From the NCBI GenBank assembly GCA_919902495.1, contig CAKKRC010000002.1:1-36228 (forward strand): a DNA stretch of 36,228 nucleotides. Direction: 5' to 3'. This stretch comes from Nitrospiria bacterium (GTDB lineage: Bacteria; Nitrospirota; UBA9217). The notes beneath the pieces were generated by a model. It made no database searches. It was not told the DNA's origin and saw only the letters and a program-made list of their open reading frames with translations. Below, piece by piece: positions 26,454-35,076 of the stretch (its first letter is position 1; each line of letters begins with the position of its first letter). The position numbers and the translations under genes are program-made.

Positions 26454-27098
26454 ATGATGAAAAATTACGGAATACCGGTCGCCGCCGAAGGCTGGCCGTT
26501 CATCGTGCCCCTCGCAGTCGTCACGGCGCTGCTGTTATTCTTCGGCTGGAAGAACACCGGGTACGCAACGCTTGCGCTGACCCTCTTCGTCCTGTTCTTC
26601 TTCCGCGATCCCGAGCGGACCGTACCCGAAGGCAAGAGCCTGGTGGTGTCGCCTGCCGACGGAAGAGTTATCGTCGTGAAGGACATCTACGAGCCGGATT
26701 ATCTCAAACAGGATGTGAAGCAGATCAGCATCTTCCTGTCCGTGTTCAATGTGCACGTGAATCGTGCTCCGATCGGCGGGACCGTCGAAACGGTAAGATA
26801 CAATCCCGGCAAATTCCATGTGGCGTCGGTGGACAAGGCTTCGCTGGACAACGAACAGACGGGAATGGTGATCTCTGACGGCGCGAACAAGGTCCTGGTG
26901 AAACAGATCGCCGGACTTATCGCCCGCCGGATCGTCTGCTACGCAAAACCGGGCGACCTGGTCAAGCCCGGAGAGCGCTATGGCCTGATCCGGTTCGGTT
27001 CCCGGGTGGATATATTTCTCCCGAAGAATTCCGAGATCATGGTCAAGGTCGGCGACCGTATCAAAGGGTCGCGTGACGTTATCGGAGTGCTTAAATGA
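26454..27098 (+). CDS. psd: Phosphatidylserine decarboxylase proenzyme (short type)
   Basis: Psd makes phosphatidylethanolamine from phosphatidylserine in the inner membrane. The 214-residue product is the short form: two hydrophobic helices at the N-terminus (about 12-50), RDPERTVPEGKSLVVSPADGRV, FLSVFNVHVNRAPIGG with the catalytic His, and the self-cleavage site RFGS, where Ser183 becomes the pyruvoyl group. ATG at 26454 (or the adjacent ATG at 26457) follows CTGGAG. It overlaps pssA by 4 bases (ATGA), so the two enzymes are made together. Confidence 0.94.
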   Translation: MMKNYGIPVAAEGWPFIVPLAVVTALLLFFGWKNTGYATLALTLFVLFFFRDPERTVPEGKSLVVSPADGRVIVVKDIYEPDYLKQDVKQISIFLSVFNVHVNRAPIGGTVETVRYNPGKFHVASVDKASLDNEQTGMVISDGANKVLVKQIAGLIARRIVCYAKPGDLVKPGERYGLIRFGSRVDIFLPKNSEIMVKVGDRIKGSRDVIGVLK

Positions 27099-27841
27099 GA
27101 AAAGGTATATACCTTCTCCCGAACATCATCACGCTGTCCAGCATGTTCTCAGGCTTCTACTCGATCATCGCGTCGTTCAACTCCGATTACGAGCGGGCGG
27201 CGTGGGCCATCATGATCGCGTCGGTATTCGATGTCCTGGACGGATGGGTCGCGCGGATGACGCACACGACATCGAAGTTCGGGATCGAGATCGATTCGCT
27301 GTCCGACGCGATCTCGTTCGGCGTCGCTCCCGGGGTGCTGGTGTACAGCTGGTCGCTCCAGTCCTTCGGCAAGATCGGCTGGCTTGGCGCTTTCTTCATG
27401 GTAGCCTGTGCTGCCCTTCGGCTCGCGCGGTTCAACGTGCAGATGGGCAGCGAAGAGAAGAAACATTTCACCGGACTGCCGTCTCCTGCGGCAGCCCTGA
27501 TGATCGCAACAACGGTCCTGGCCTATCAGGAGGTCATTGACGCGCTGAAGGAAATGCATCTGGCGGGGCTGGCGGATGTGATCAGCCTCGATTACTGGGT
27601 CCTGGCGTTGACCTTTACGGTGGCCGGGCTCATGGTGAGCAACATCACCTATCACAGCGTGAAGGAGGCCAACCTGAAGGAACGCCGCCCCTTCGGACTG
27701 CTGGTGGGGATCGTTGCGCTCCTGACCGTCGTGGCCTACCATCCAGCCCTCGTGCTGTTCCTCATCTCGCTCACCTATGTCCTCGCGGGCATCGGCGAAG
27801 CGCTCTTCAAACTGCTGAAGCCGAGAACAACAGCGGCATAG
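27095..27841 (+). CDS. pssA: CDP-diacylglycerol-serine O-phosphatidyltransferase
   Basis: PssA makes phosphatidylserine from CDP-diacylglycerol and serine, feeding Psd. The 248-residue integral membrane product carries the CDP-alcohol motif DG-x2-AR-x8-G-x3-D-x3-D in DGWVARMTHTTSKFGIEIDS (about 49-68), followed by LSDAISFGVAPG. It has several membrane helices. Start overlaps the psd stop. It sits between ilvC and leuA, as in Geobacter-like genomes. Confidence 0.95.
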   Translation: MRKGIYLLPNIITLSSMFSGFYSIIASFNSDYERAAWAIMIASVFDVLDGWVARMTHTTSKFGIEIDSLSDAISFGVAPGVLVYSWSLQSFGKIGWLGAFFMVACAALRLARFNVQMGSEEKKHFTGLPSPAAALMIATTVLAYQEVIDALKEMHLAGLADVISLDYWVLALTFTVAGLMVSNITYHSVKEANLKERRPFGLLVGIVALLTVVAYHPALVLFLISLTYVLAGIGEALFKLLKPRTTAA

Positions 27842-27901
27842 AAGGGAACAGGGTTTGGCGCGCATCGGGTGCCGGGCCGCCTGGTCCACGCATCGCATTT
27901 C

Positions 27902-27940
27902 ATGAAAACCGTTATTCTGCTGTCGAGCGAAGCTCGATGA
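27902..27940 (+). promoter_or_regulatory. Possible leader peptide frame before leuA
   Basis: A 12-codon frame, MKTVILLSSEAR, ends at TGA 27938-27940, 13 bases before the leuA start. It holds Thr-Val-Ile-Leu-Leu in a row, and the last codons form a hairpin TCGAGC-GAA-GCTCGA (27923-27937). This looks like a leader-peptide attenuator, but there is no clear ribosome-binding site for it and no terminator hairpin with a T-run. Confidence 0.35.
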
Positions 27941-27953
27941 TGTGGAGGATAAT

Positions 27954-29483
27954 ATGAACAGGGTCATAAAAATATTCGATACAACGCTCCGCGACGGTGA
28001 GCAATCACCCGGCGCGAGCATGAATGTAGAGGAAAAGGTCACCTTGGCAAAGCAGCTTGCCCGGCTTGGCGTCGACATCATCGAGGCCGGGTTTGCCATC
28101 AGCTCTCCGGGCGACTTCGAGGCCATCAAGCGCATCGGGAACGAGGTGGAAGGTCCGATCATCTGCAGCCTCGCCCGCGCGAAGAAGGAAGACATCGACC
28201 GTGCGTGGGAGGCGCTCAAGGACGCTCCGAAACGGCGCATCCATACCTTCCACTCGACGTCTGATATTCATCTCAAACACCAGTACCGGATCTCGCGTGA
28301 CGAGGCACTCAAACGCTCGGTCGAGATGGTGAAGCATGCCCGTTCCTATGTCGACGACGTGGAATTTTCTCCCATGGACGCGACGCGGACCGAAATTGCC
28401 TATCTCCATGAGGTCGTGGAGGCGGTGATCGAAGCGGGTGCCGGCACCGTGAACATCCCCGACACGGTCGGCTATGCCATGCCGGAGGAGTTCGGGGCTT
28501 TGATCAAGAGCGTCAAGGACAAGGTCAGGAACATAGACAAGGCGGTCATTTCGGTGCATTGCCACAACGATCTCGGCCTTGCAGTGGCGAACGCCATCGC
28601 GGCCATCCGGAATGGTGCCGGCCAGATCGAATGCACCGTGAACGGGATCGGCGAGCGCGCCGGCAACTGTTCCATGGAAGAGGTGGTGATGGCGCTGCGT
28701 ACGCGGAAGGACTTCTTCGGCGCAGACACGCGGATCAACACCGAGGAGATAATCCGCTCGAGCAGGCTCGTGACCAAGATCACCGGGATCCCGGTGCAGC
28801 CGAATAAAGCCATTGTGGGCGCGAACGCCTTCGCCCATGAGTCGGGCATCCACCAGGACGGACTGCTCAAGGAGCGGACGACCTACGAGATCATGCGGCC
28901 CGAGTCCGTTGGGCTCGTCAAGACGAACCTCGTGCTCGGCAAGCATTCCGGCAGGCACGCCTTCCGCGACCGTCTCAAGCAGATCGGGTATGAGCTTTCG
29001 GAAGAGGACCTCAATAAGGCGTTCGAGCGCTTCAAGCGCCTCGCCGACCAAAAGAAAGAGGTCTTTGACGAGGACCTTGAGGCCATCATCTCAGATGAGG
29101 TCCAGCAGATCGCCGAGGTGTACGTTCTGAAAACCATCAGGGCGGAGAGCGGAACCGGCATAACGCCGGCCGCCACCGTGGAGATGGAGCTTGACGGCAG
29201 GGTTGTGATGCAGACGGGAAGCGGTGATGGTCCCGTCGACGCCGTGTACCGTACGATCGCGGCCATTACCGGGACAAAGAGCAAGCTTGACGCCTATCTG
29301 GTGAAAGGCATCACCGGCGGTACGGACGCCCTGGGCGAAGTGACGGTGAAGGTTGAGGAACAGGGAAAGAAGGTGGCCGGCCACGGCGCGGACACCGACA
29401 TCATTGTCGCAAGCGCGAAGGCCTACGTGAATGCCCTGAACAAGCTGGAGTACTGGAAAAAGGGAAAAGCAAAAACCAGTTGA
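27954..29483 (+). CDS. leuA: 2-Isopropylmalate synthase
   Basis: LeuA joins acetyl-CoA and 2-ketoisovalerate in the first step of leucine synthesis. The 509-residue product has the DRE-TIM start [16 protein letters not shown], the metal-binding [18 protein letters not shown], and the C-terminal LeuA allosteric domain (about 385-509), which binds leucine for feedback. GGAGG at 27944-27948 lies 5 bases before ATG 27954; the in-frame GTG at 27942 overlaps that site. Confidence 0.96.
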   Translation: MNRVIKIFDTTLRDGEQSPGASMNVEEKVTLAKQLARLGVDIIEAGFAISSPGDFEAIKRIGNEVEGPIICSLARAKKEDIDRAWEALKDAPKRRIHTFHSTSDIHLKHQYRISRDEALKRSVEMVKHARSYVDDVEFSPMDATRTEIAYLHEVVEAVIEAGAGTVNIPDTVGYAMPEEFGALIKSVKDKVRNIDKAVISVHCHNDLGLAVANAIAAIRNGAGQIECTVNGIGERAGNCSMEEVVMALRTRKDFFGADTRINTEEIIRSSRLVTKITGIPVQPNKAIVGANAFAHESGIHQDGLLKERTTYEIMRPESVGLVKTNLVLGKHSGRHAFRDRLKQIGYELSEEDLNKAFERFKRLADQKKEVFDEDLEAIISDEVQQIAEVYVLKTIRAESGTGITPAATVEMELDGRVVMQTGSGDGPVDAVYRTIAAITGTKSKLDAYLVKGITGGTDALGEVTVKVEEQGKKVAGHGADTDIIVASAKAYVNALNKLEYWKKGKAKTS

Positions 29484-29508
29484 AACCACTCCAAGGATAT
29501 TGTATATT
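29480..29508 (+). promoter_or_regulatory. Promoter of leuC, likely leaderless
   Basis: TTGAAA (29480-29485) overlaps the leuA stop, then 17 bases, then TATATT (29503-29508). The leuC ATG is 9 bases past the -10, so the mRNA would start within about 3 bases of the start codon. No usable ribosome-binding site is present. Confidence 0.55.
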
Positions 29509-29517
29509 CTTCGAACT

Positions 29518-30777
29518 ATGATGACCATAACAGAGAAGATATTGGCCGCGCACTGCGGAAAAAAAGAAGTGAAGCCGGGCGAATTGATCAACGCCAGGCT
29601 GGACGTGGTGCTCGCGAATGACATTACCGCGCCCATATCCATCAAGGAGTTCCGTGCGGCAGGGGCGAAAAAGGTGTTCGACCCAGAACGCATCGCGCTG
29701 ATCCCCGACCACTTTGCCCCGAACAAGGACATCGCTTCGGCCGAGCAGTGCAGCATGCTCCGACAGTTCTCGCGTGAGCACAGCCTCTCCCTCTACTTCG
29801 AGGTGGGCAGGATGGGCATCGAGCACGCGCTCCTTCCGGAGCAGGGGATAGTCGTTCCCGGCGATGTGGTGATCGGCGCGGACAGCCACACGTGCACCTA
29901 TGGCGGGCTAGGCGCCTTCTCCACCGGAGTGGGCAGCACCGATGTCGCCGCGGCCATGATCACGGGCGAGGCCTGGTTCAAGGTGCCCGAGAGCATGAAA
30001 TTCATCTACAAGGGCAAGATGGGCAAGTGGGTCGGCGGCAAGGACATCATTCTCCGCACCATCGGCGATATCGGCGTCGATGGCGCGCTCTACCGGGCCA
30101 TGGAGTTCACCGGCGAGGCGATCACGAAACTTCCTATGGCCGGCCGTCTCACGATCTGCAACATGGCGATCGAGGCGGGGGGGAAGAACGGGATCATCGA
30201 ACCAGATGAGATCACCGAGAAGTACGTGTCGAAGCGGGCCCGGCGGAAATACAAGTTCTACAAGAGCGACAAGAAGGCTGTTTATGCCGACGTGCGGGAG
30301 TATGATCTCACGGGGATGGAGCCGCAGATCGCCTGTCCGCACCTCCCGGAGAATGTAAAACCCGTAAGCGCAGTGGCATCCGTGAACATCGATCAGTCCG
30401 TGGTCGGTTCCTGCACCAACGGCAGGATCGAGGACATGCGCGAAGCGGCAAAGGTGATCAAGGGACACAAAGTACATCCCTATGTCCGGATGATCGTGAT
30501 CCCGGCCACTCAGGCTATTTACAAGCAGTGTATCAAAGAGGGTCTCATTGACGTCTTCATCGATGCCGGCGCCGCCTTCAGCACACCGACCTGTGGACCT
30601 TGTCTGGGCGGCCATATGGGCATCCTCGCTGCAGGCGAGCGCGCCATAGCAACAACGAACCGGAACTTCGTCGGCAGGATGGGCAGTCCCAAGAGCGAAG
30701 TGTATCTGTCCAACCCGGCCATAGCGGCCGCGTCGGCAGTGCTCGGCAGGATCGGACGGCCGGAAGAGCTGAAGTAA
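29518..30777 (+). CDS. leuC: 3-Isopropylmalate dehydratase, large subunit
   Basis: LeuC with LeuD isomerises 2- to 3-isopropylmalate through a [4Fe-4S] cluster. The 419-residue product is the shorter, archaeal/HacA-like type. It has [37 protein letters not shown], and [11 protein letters not shown], which carry the cluster cysteines. The start is one of the tandem ATGs at 29518/29521. The TTG at 29500 lies within the -10 region. It is followed by a 201-base spacer before leuD. Confidence 0.94.
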   Translation: MMTITEKILAAHCGKKEVKPGELINARLDVVLANDITAPISIKEFRAAGAKKVFDPERIALIPDHFAPNKDIASAEQCSMLRQFSREHSLSLYFEVGRMGIEHALLPEQGIVVPGDVVIGADSHTCTYGGLGAFSTGVGSTDVAAAMITGEAWFKVPESMKFIYKGKMGKWVGGKDIILRTIGDIGVDGALYRAMEFTGEAITKLPMAGRLTICNMAIEAGGKNGIIEPDEITEKYVSKRARRKYKFYKSDKKAVYADVREYDLTGMEPQIACPHLPENVKPVSAVASVNIDQSVVGSCTNGRIEDMREAAKVIKGHKVHPYVRMIVIPATQAIYKQCIKEGLIDVFIDAGAAFSTPTCGPCLGGHMGILAAGERAIATTNRNFVGRMGSPKSEVYLSNPAIAAASAVLGRIGRPEELK

Positions 30778-30787
30778 GGAATTTCAC

Positions 30788-30962
30788 CACGGAGTCACGG
30801 AGACACGGAGAAAAGCACACCGGAAAGTTTACCGCAGCAAAAGTAGGCGCCTCAAGGCGAGGACGCAGAGGAAAGCGAAGTCGTACCGCTTAGTTATTAA
30901 GGACTGGTATGCTGCCGGGTAAATAGTGTTTAACTTGCCGTTATCTGTGTTCATCTGTGGTT
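30788..30962. repeat. Repeat element copy 2 with arrays at both ends
   Basis: The spacer between leuC and leuD holds no gene. It starts with three octamers (CACGGAGT, CACGGAGA, CACGGAGA; 30788-30811) and ends with two decamers (ATCTGTGTTC, ATCTGTGGTT; 30943-30962) that read ACCACAGAT on the other strand, so the ends are roughly inverted. Inside are the 36-bp core (30839-30874), with the hairpin CGCCT/AGGCG at 30848-30859, and the module CTTAGTTATTAAGGAC (30889-30904), both shared with 4223-4389. Confidence 0.65.
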
Positions 30963-30978
30963 ACAAAAAGAGGTTCTC

Positions 30979-31476
30979 ATGAATTTCAAAGGCAAAACAT
31001 GGAAGTTCGGAGCGGACGTTGACACGGACGCCATTGTACCGGCGCGGTATCTAAACACGTCTGACCCACTTGAACTGTCGAAGCACTGCATGGAAGATTC
31101 GACAAATCCCGACTTTATGAAGAAAATGAAGGTCGGCGATATTATTGTCGCTGAGAAGAACTTCGGCTGCGGGTCTTCCCGCGAACATGCGCCGATCGCG
31201 ATCAAGGCTGCCGGGGTGTCCTGCGTCGTGGCGAAGAGCTTCGCCCGTATCTTCTACCGGAACTGCTTCAACATGGGGCTCCCCATCTTCGAGAGCGTGG
31301 AAGCAGTTGACGGTATAAAGGAAGGGGATCAGATAGAGGTGGATGCCGATGCGGGAGTGATCCTCAATCTGACATCGAACAAGACCTTCAAGGTAGCTCC
31401 GGTGCCCGCCTTTATGCAGGAATTAATAGCTGCCGGCGGTCTGATGGCGTATACCAAGAAGAAGGCAGGCCTTTAA
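30979..31476 (+). CDS. leuD: 3-Isopropylmalate dehydratase, small subunit
   Basis: LeuD is the swivel domain that completes the active site of LeuC. The 165-residue product has FGADVDTDAIVPARYL, the substrate loop NFGCGSSREHAP, and SFARIFYRNCFNMGLP, all diagnostic for the short LeuD type that pairs with a 420-residue LeuC. AGAGG lies 6 bases before the ATG. Confidence 0.96.
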   Translation: MNFKGKTWKFGADVDTDAIVPARYLNTSDPLELSKHCMEDSTNPDFMKKMKVGDIIVAEKNFGCGSSREHAPIAIKAAGVSCVVAKSFARIFYRNCFNMGLPIFESVEAVDGIKEGDQIEVDADAGVILNLTSNKTFKVAPVPAFMQELIAAGGLMAYTKKKAGL

Positions 31477-31497
31477 TCGACAGCGTGCATCAATCTG

Positions 31498-31704
31498 ATG
31501 AGAACGATCCAGTCGAATATCAGCCAGGACTCTTTAAGACCACTCTGTGAGCCCTGCGTATATTACAGCAAGAACCTAGACCCGTCATTTTCCACTCCTG
31601 CAGAGCCATTACAAAACCGATGCGGATTGGATTTTGCTCCTGAGGATGATGGATGCGTCGAGATGCGGACGAATAACTGCAGAGCGAGAAAGAGCGCAGG
31701 CTAA
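31498..31704 (+). CDS. Small cysteine-rich hypothetical protein
   Basis: A 68-residue frame with Cys17-x-x-Cys20, Cys42, Cys53 and Cys61, a spacing that could bind a metal. No family is recognised and no ribosome-binding site is clear. Its stop codon lies inside the REP-like palindrome at 31695-31717. It is the only protein-like frame in the 309-base leuD-leuB gap; a chance frame is possible. Confidence 0.35.
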   Translation: MRTIQSNISQDSLRPLCEPCVYYSKNLDPSFSTPAEPLQNRCGLDFAPEDDGCVEMRTNNCRARKSAG

Positions 31705-31717
31705 AGCCTGCGGCTAC
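31695..31717. repeat. REP-like palindrome, copy 2 (inverted relative to 14812-14834)
   Basis: CGCAGGCTAAAGCCTGCG followed by GCTAC. Its reverse complement differs from copy 1 at one of 23 positions. Confidence 0.65.
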
Positions 31718-31746
31718 CAAGTCGAACCGGAATGATTTTGCAACCG

Positions 31747-31767
31747 CACCCTTCAGGGTGTTTTTTT
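31747..31767 (+). terminator. Intrinsic terminator in the leuB leader
   Basis: CACCC (31747-31751) pairs with GGGTG (31756-31760) around TTCA, followed by seven T. It ends 18 bases before the leuB ATG and only 2 bases before its ribosome-binding site, so leuB must be expressed by read-through, antitermination or a promoter I do not see. Confidence 0.6.
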
Positions 31768-31785
31768 ACAGGAGGACTCAGAAAC

Positions 31786-32862
31786 ATGTCCAAGACTTAC
31801 AAGATCGCATTGCTGCCTGGTGACGGAACCGGACCCGAGGTCGTTAAAGAAGCGGTAAAAGTCGTGAATGCAGCTGCTGCCAAGGGCGGGTTCAAGCTTG
31901 AATTCAGTTCGTTCGATTTCGGCGCTGCACGGTATCTCAAGACCGGCGAGACGCTTCCGGACAGCGCGATCGGAGAGTTCAAGAAATTCGATTCCATGTT
32001 CCTGGGCGCCATCGGACATCCGGATGTGAAGCCGGGCATTCTTGAAGCGGGGATCCTGCTCAAGATTCGCTTTGCCCTGGACCAGTATATCAATCTCCGG
32101 CCAGTGAGGCTTTATCCGAACGTGGAGACGCCGCTCAAGGACAAGGGCCCCGAGGATATCGATTTCGTGGTGATACGCGAGAACACCGGCGGCATCTACA
32201 CGGGACACGGCGGCGCGACGCGCGTCGGCACGTCCGAGGAGATCGCGACGCAGCTCATGATCTATGACCGGCGCACCGTGGACAGGTGCCTGAAATATGC
32301 CTACGAGCTCAAGAAAAAGCGTAATGCCATGAGCCCGAAGTACGCAGCGAAGCCCATCACGCTCATACACAAACGGAACGTGCTTACCCATTGCGGCGAC
32401 CTCTGGTACCGGGCTTTTGAGGAGATGGGTGCGAAGCAGTATCCCGAGCTCAAGCGGGATTATAATCACGTCGATGCAGCGAACATGTGGTTCGTAAAGA
32501 ACCCCGAGTGGTTCGATGTGGCTGTTACCGAGAACCTCTTCGGTGACATCATTACCGACCTCGGAGCCATGATCCAGGGCGGCCTCGGAGTTGCTTCAGG
32601 CGGGAACATCAATCCCGAGGGCGTATCGATGTTCGAGCCCATGGGAGGTAGCGCGCCGAAGTATGCAGGCCAGAAGGTGATCAATCCCATGGCTGCCATC
32701 GGCGCGGCTATGATGATGCTCGATTCTCTGGGCGAAGCCAAATCCTCGCAGGCGATCGAGGCGGCTATGATTGCCACCATGAAAAAAATGAAGAGCCAGG
32801 CCGCAGGAAAGATGGGCATGTCCACGACGGAAGTAGGGGATATGGTGGCGGGGTTGATCTAA
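31786..32862 (+). CDS. leuB: 3-Isopropylmalate dehydrogenase
   Basis: LeuB oxidises and decarboxylates 3-isopropylmalate to ketoisocaproate with NAD. The 358-residue product has IALLPGDGTGPEVVKEAVKVV, LLKIRFALDQYINLRPVRLY, VIRENTGGIYTGHGG, HKRNVLTHCGDLWYRAF and FGDIITDLGAMIQGGLG with the Mg-binding Asp residues. The RENTGG form differs from the RELTGG of E. coli LeuB and is shared with isocitrate, homoisocitrate and tartrate dehydrogenases, but the operon context favours LeuB. AGGAGG lies 10 bases before ATG 31786. Confidence 0.9.
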   Translation: MSKTYKIALLPGDGTGPEVVKEAVKVVNAAAAKGGFKLEFSSFDFGAARYLKTGETLPDSAIGEFKKFDSMFLGAIGHPDVKPGILEAGILLKIRFALDQYINLRPVRLYPNVETPLKDKGPEDIDFVVIRENTGGIYTGHGGATRVGTSEEIATQLMIYDRRTVDRCLKYAYELKKKRNAMSPKYAAKPITLIHKRNVLTHCGDLWYRAFEEMGAKQYPELKRDYNHVDAANMWFVKNPEWFDVAVTENLFGDIITDLGAMIQGGLGVASGGNINPEGVSMFEPMGGSAPKYAGQKVINPMAAIGAAMMMLDSLGEAKSSQAIEAAMIATMKKMKSQAAGKMGMSTTEVGDMVAGLI

Positions 32863-32906
32863 AACAAATTCCGATTTCATAATATATACAGAAGGGATGA
32901 GCTAAA

Positions 32907-34019
32907 ATGATGCGAGTAGGTTTTATCGGTTGGCGCGGCATGGTGGGCTCGGTGCTCATGGGCCGCATGAACGAAGAAAAGGATTTCGATCTCATCAACC
33001 CGGTGTTCTTCACCACGTCGAACGTGGGCGGCAAGGGGCCGAACGTCGGCAAGGATGTCCCGGTGCTCAAGGATGCGAAGAACATCTCTGAGCTGAAGGC
33101 GATGGATGCAATCATCTCCTGCCAGGGCGGCGACTATACGACCGAGGTCTACCCCAAGCTCCGTGAGGCCGGCTGGAAGGGCTACTGGATCGACGCGGCG
33201 TCAACGCTCCGCATGACGAACGACTCCATCATCATCCTCGATCCGGTAAATATGAAGGTGATCAAGGACGGCCTTGCCAAGGGCGTCAAGAATTACGTCG
33301 GCGGCAACTGCACGGTGTCGCTCATGCTTATGGCCCTCGGCGGCCTGTACGAGCGCGATCTGGTCGAATGGATGAGCGCAATGACCTATCAGGCTGCGTC
33401 AGGCGCCGGAGCGAACAATATGCGCGAGCTCCTGAAGCAGATGGGCTCCGCTCACGCGTCGGTCAAGACACTGCTGGATGATCCTGCAGGCGCCATCCTG
33501 GACATCGACAAGAAGGTCTCCGAACACGTTCGCTCTGACGCATACCCAAAGGAATTCTTCGGCGTGCCGCTGGCATGTTCGGTCATACCCTGGATCGATA
33601 AACAGCTCGAGAACGGCCAGAGCAAGGAAGAGTGGAAGGGACAGGCCGAGACGAACAAGATCCTTGGCCGCGAGGGGAATCCCGTACCCATCGACGGCAC
33701 CTGCGTGCGCGTCGGCGCCATGCGCTGCCACAGTCAGGCGCTCACGGTCAAAATGAAGAAGGACGTGCCGCTGAATGAGATCACGGATATGATCGCAAAG
33801 CACAACAAGTGGGTGAAAGTGGTCCCGAACATACGCGAGATCACCATCAAGGAACTCACGCCCGCCGCAATCACCGGAACGCTGACGGTGCCGATCGGCA
33901 GGCTACGCAAGATGAACATGGGGCCGACGTTCCTGAACGCGTTCACCTGCGGCGACCAGCTCTTGTGGGGCGCGGCTGAACCGCTCCGGCGCATGCTGCG
34001 GATATTGGTGGAAAAGTAA
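32907..34019 (+). CDS. asd: Aspartate-semialdehyde dehydrogenase, gammaproteobacterial type
   Basis: Asd reduces aspartyl phosphate to aspartate semialdehyde, leading to lysine, threonine, methionine and diaminopimelate. The 370-residue product is the E. coli type: [21 protein letters not shown], the active site [10 protein letters not shown] with Cys135 (the same number as in E. coli), and [17 protein letters not shown]. It has the family's [23 protein letters not shown] region. A different-type asd follows after 1 base, so the organism has two isozymes in tandem. Confidence 0.94.
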   Translation: MMRVGFIGWRGMVGSVLMGRMNEEKDFDLINPVFFTTSNVGGKGPNVGKDVPVLKDAKNISELKAMDAIISCQGGDYTTEVYPKLREAGWKGYWIDAASTLRMTNDSIIILDPVNMKVIKDGLAKGVKNYVGGNCTVSLMLMALGGLYERDLVEWMSAMTYQAASGAGANNMRELLKQMGSAHASVKTLLDDPAGAILDIDKKVSEHVRSDAYPKEFFGVPLACSVIPWIDKQLENGQSKEEWKGQAETNKILGREGNPVPIDGTCVRVGAMRCHSQALTVKMKKDVPLNEITDMIAKHNKWVKVVPNIREITIKELTPAAITGTLTVPIGRLRKMNMGPTFLNAFTCGDQLLWGAAEPLRRMLRILVEK

Positions 34020-34020
34020 T

Positions 34021-35034
34021 ATGCTCAAGAAAAAAAGCAAATACGTTGTTGCTGTTGTCGGCGCTACCGGGGCCGTTGGCAGGGAAATGGTCTCGATCCT
34101 CGAGGAACGCAAGTTCCCGGTATCCGAGCTGGCGCTGCTGGCGTCTGAACGTACCGAGGGAGAACGGATCGAGTTCAATAATAAGAACTGGACGGTTAAA
34201 AAACTGGGGAAAGACTCGTTTAAAGACGTGGACATTGCGTTGTTCTCGGCGGGAAGCGAAAGAAGCCTGAAATTCGCGCCTGTTGCCGTTGCAGCCGGAG
34301 CCGTAGTGATAGATAACTCCAGCGCTTTTCGTATGGACCCGAAGGTTCCCCTCGTAATACCGGAAGTGAACGCCCATGCGATCGTGAAACACGGCGGGAT
34401 CATCGCCAATCCGAACTGTTCTACCATCGCCCTGCTTATGGTCCTGAAACCGATCCATGATGCAGTGAAGGTCAAGAGGGTTGTAGTCACCACGTTCCAA
34501 TCCGTGTCCGGCACCGGGAAGGAAGCCATCGACGAGCTCGCCAGCCAGACCGTGGCGCTCCTGAACTTCAAGGACATAGAGACGAAGGTCTTTCCCTACC
34601 AGATCGCCTTCAACTGTATACCCCATATCGACAGATTCCTGGAGAACGGCTATACCGGTGAGGAAATGAAGATGGTACATGAGACAAGCAAGATCATGGA
34701 AGATGGATCCATTGGCCTGACCGCCACCGCGGTCCGGGTCCCTGTTTTCCGGTGCCATGCTGAATCGGTCAATATCGAGACCGAAAGGAAGATCAGCGCG
34801 AACGAAGCCCGCGCCGTTCTCTCCAAGATGCCGGGCGTTATGGTGTATGACGATCCCTCCCGAAGCATCTATCCGCTTCAGCTCGATGTGACCGGGAAGG
34901 ACGAGACCTACGTGGGAAGGGTCCGTGAGGATGAGACCATCAAGAACGGCCTGAACCTATGGATCGTGACCGACAATATAAGAAAAGGCGCCGCGCTGAA
35001 CGCGGTCCAGATAGCGGAACTCCTTCTCCCCTAA
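34021..35034 (+). CDS. asd: Aspartate-semialdehyde dehydrogenase, Bacillus/USG-1 type
   Basis: The 337-residue product is the shorter Asd type: YVVAVVGATGAVGREMVSILEERKFPV, the active site IANPNCSTIALLMVLKPI with Cys133, and FQSVSGTGKEAIDEL. It keeps the catalytic His region RVPVFRCHAESVNIE. It starts 1 base after the other asd and is clearly co-translated. Sequence identity between the two is low, so this is not a recent duplication. Confidence 0.94.
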   Translation: MLKKKSKYVVAVVGATGAVGREMVSILEERKFPVSELALLASERTEGERIEFNNKNWTVKKLGKDSFKDVDIALFSAGSERSLKFAPVAVAAGAVVIDNSSAFRMDPKVPLVIPEVNAHAIVKHGGIIANPNCSTIALLMVLKPIHDAVKVKRVVVTTFQSVSGTGKEAIDELASQTVALLNFKDIETKVFPYQIAFNCIPHIDRFLENGYTGEEMKMVHETSKIMEDGSIGLTATAVRVPVFRCHAESVNIETERKISANEARAVLSKMPGVMVYDDPSRSIYPLQLDVTGKDETYVGRVREDETIKNGLNLWIVTDNIRKGAALNAVQIAELLLP

Positions 35035-35040
35035 GGTGTA

Positions 35041-35068
35041 TTGCGTGGTATCGTACTTCATTGATACT
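35041..35068 (+). promoter_or_regulatory. Candidate promoter of the cytochrome gene
   Basis: TTGCGT (35041-35046), 16 bases, GATACT (35063-35068), then only 8 bases to the ATG. No ribosome-binding site precedes the ATG, so a leaderless transcript is possible. Confidence 0.35.
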
Positions 35069-35076
35069 TATCCCGT

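Noticed and set aside
28005-29051. Long minus-strand frame opposite leuA, and similar ones opposite ilvB, ilvC and guaB
   Set aside because: All are antisense shadows of strongly supported genes with no ribosome-binding site or recognisable domains.
31786-32862. Tartrate or isocitrate dehydrogenase instead of LeuB
   Set aside because: The RENTGG motif allows it, but position between leuD and asd in a complete leucine set makes LeuB far more likely.
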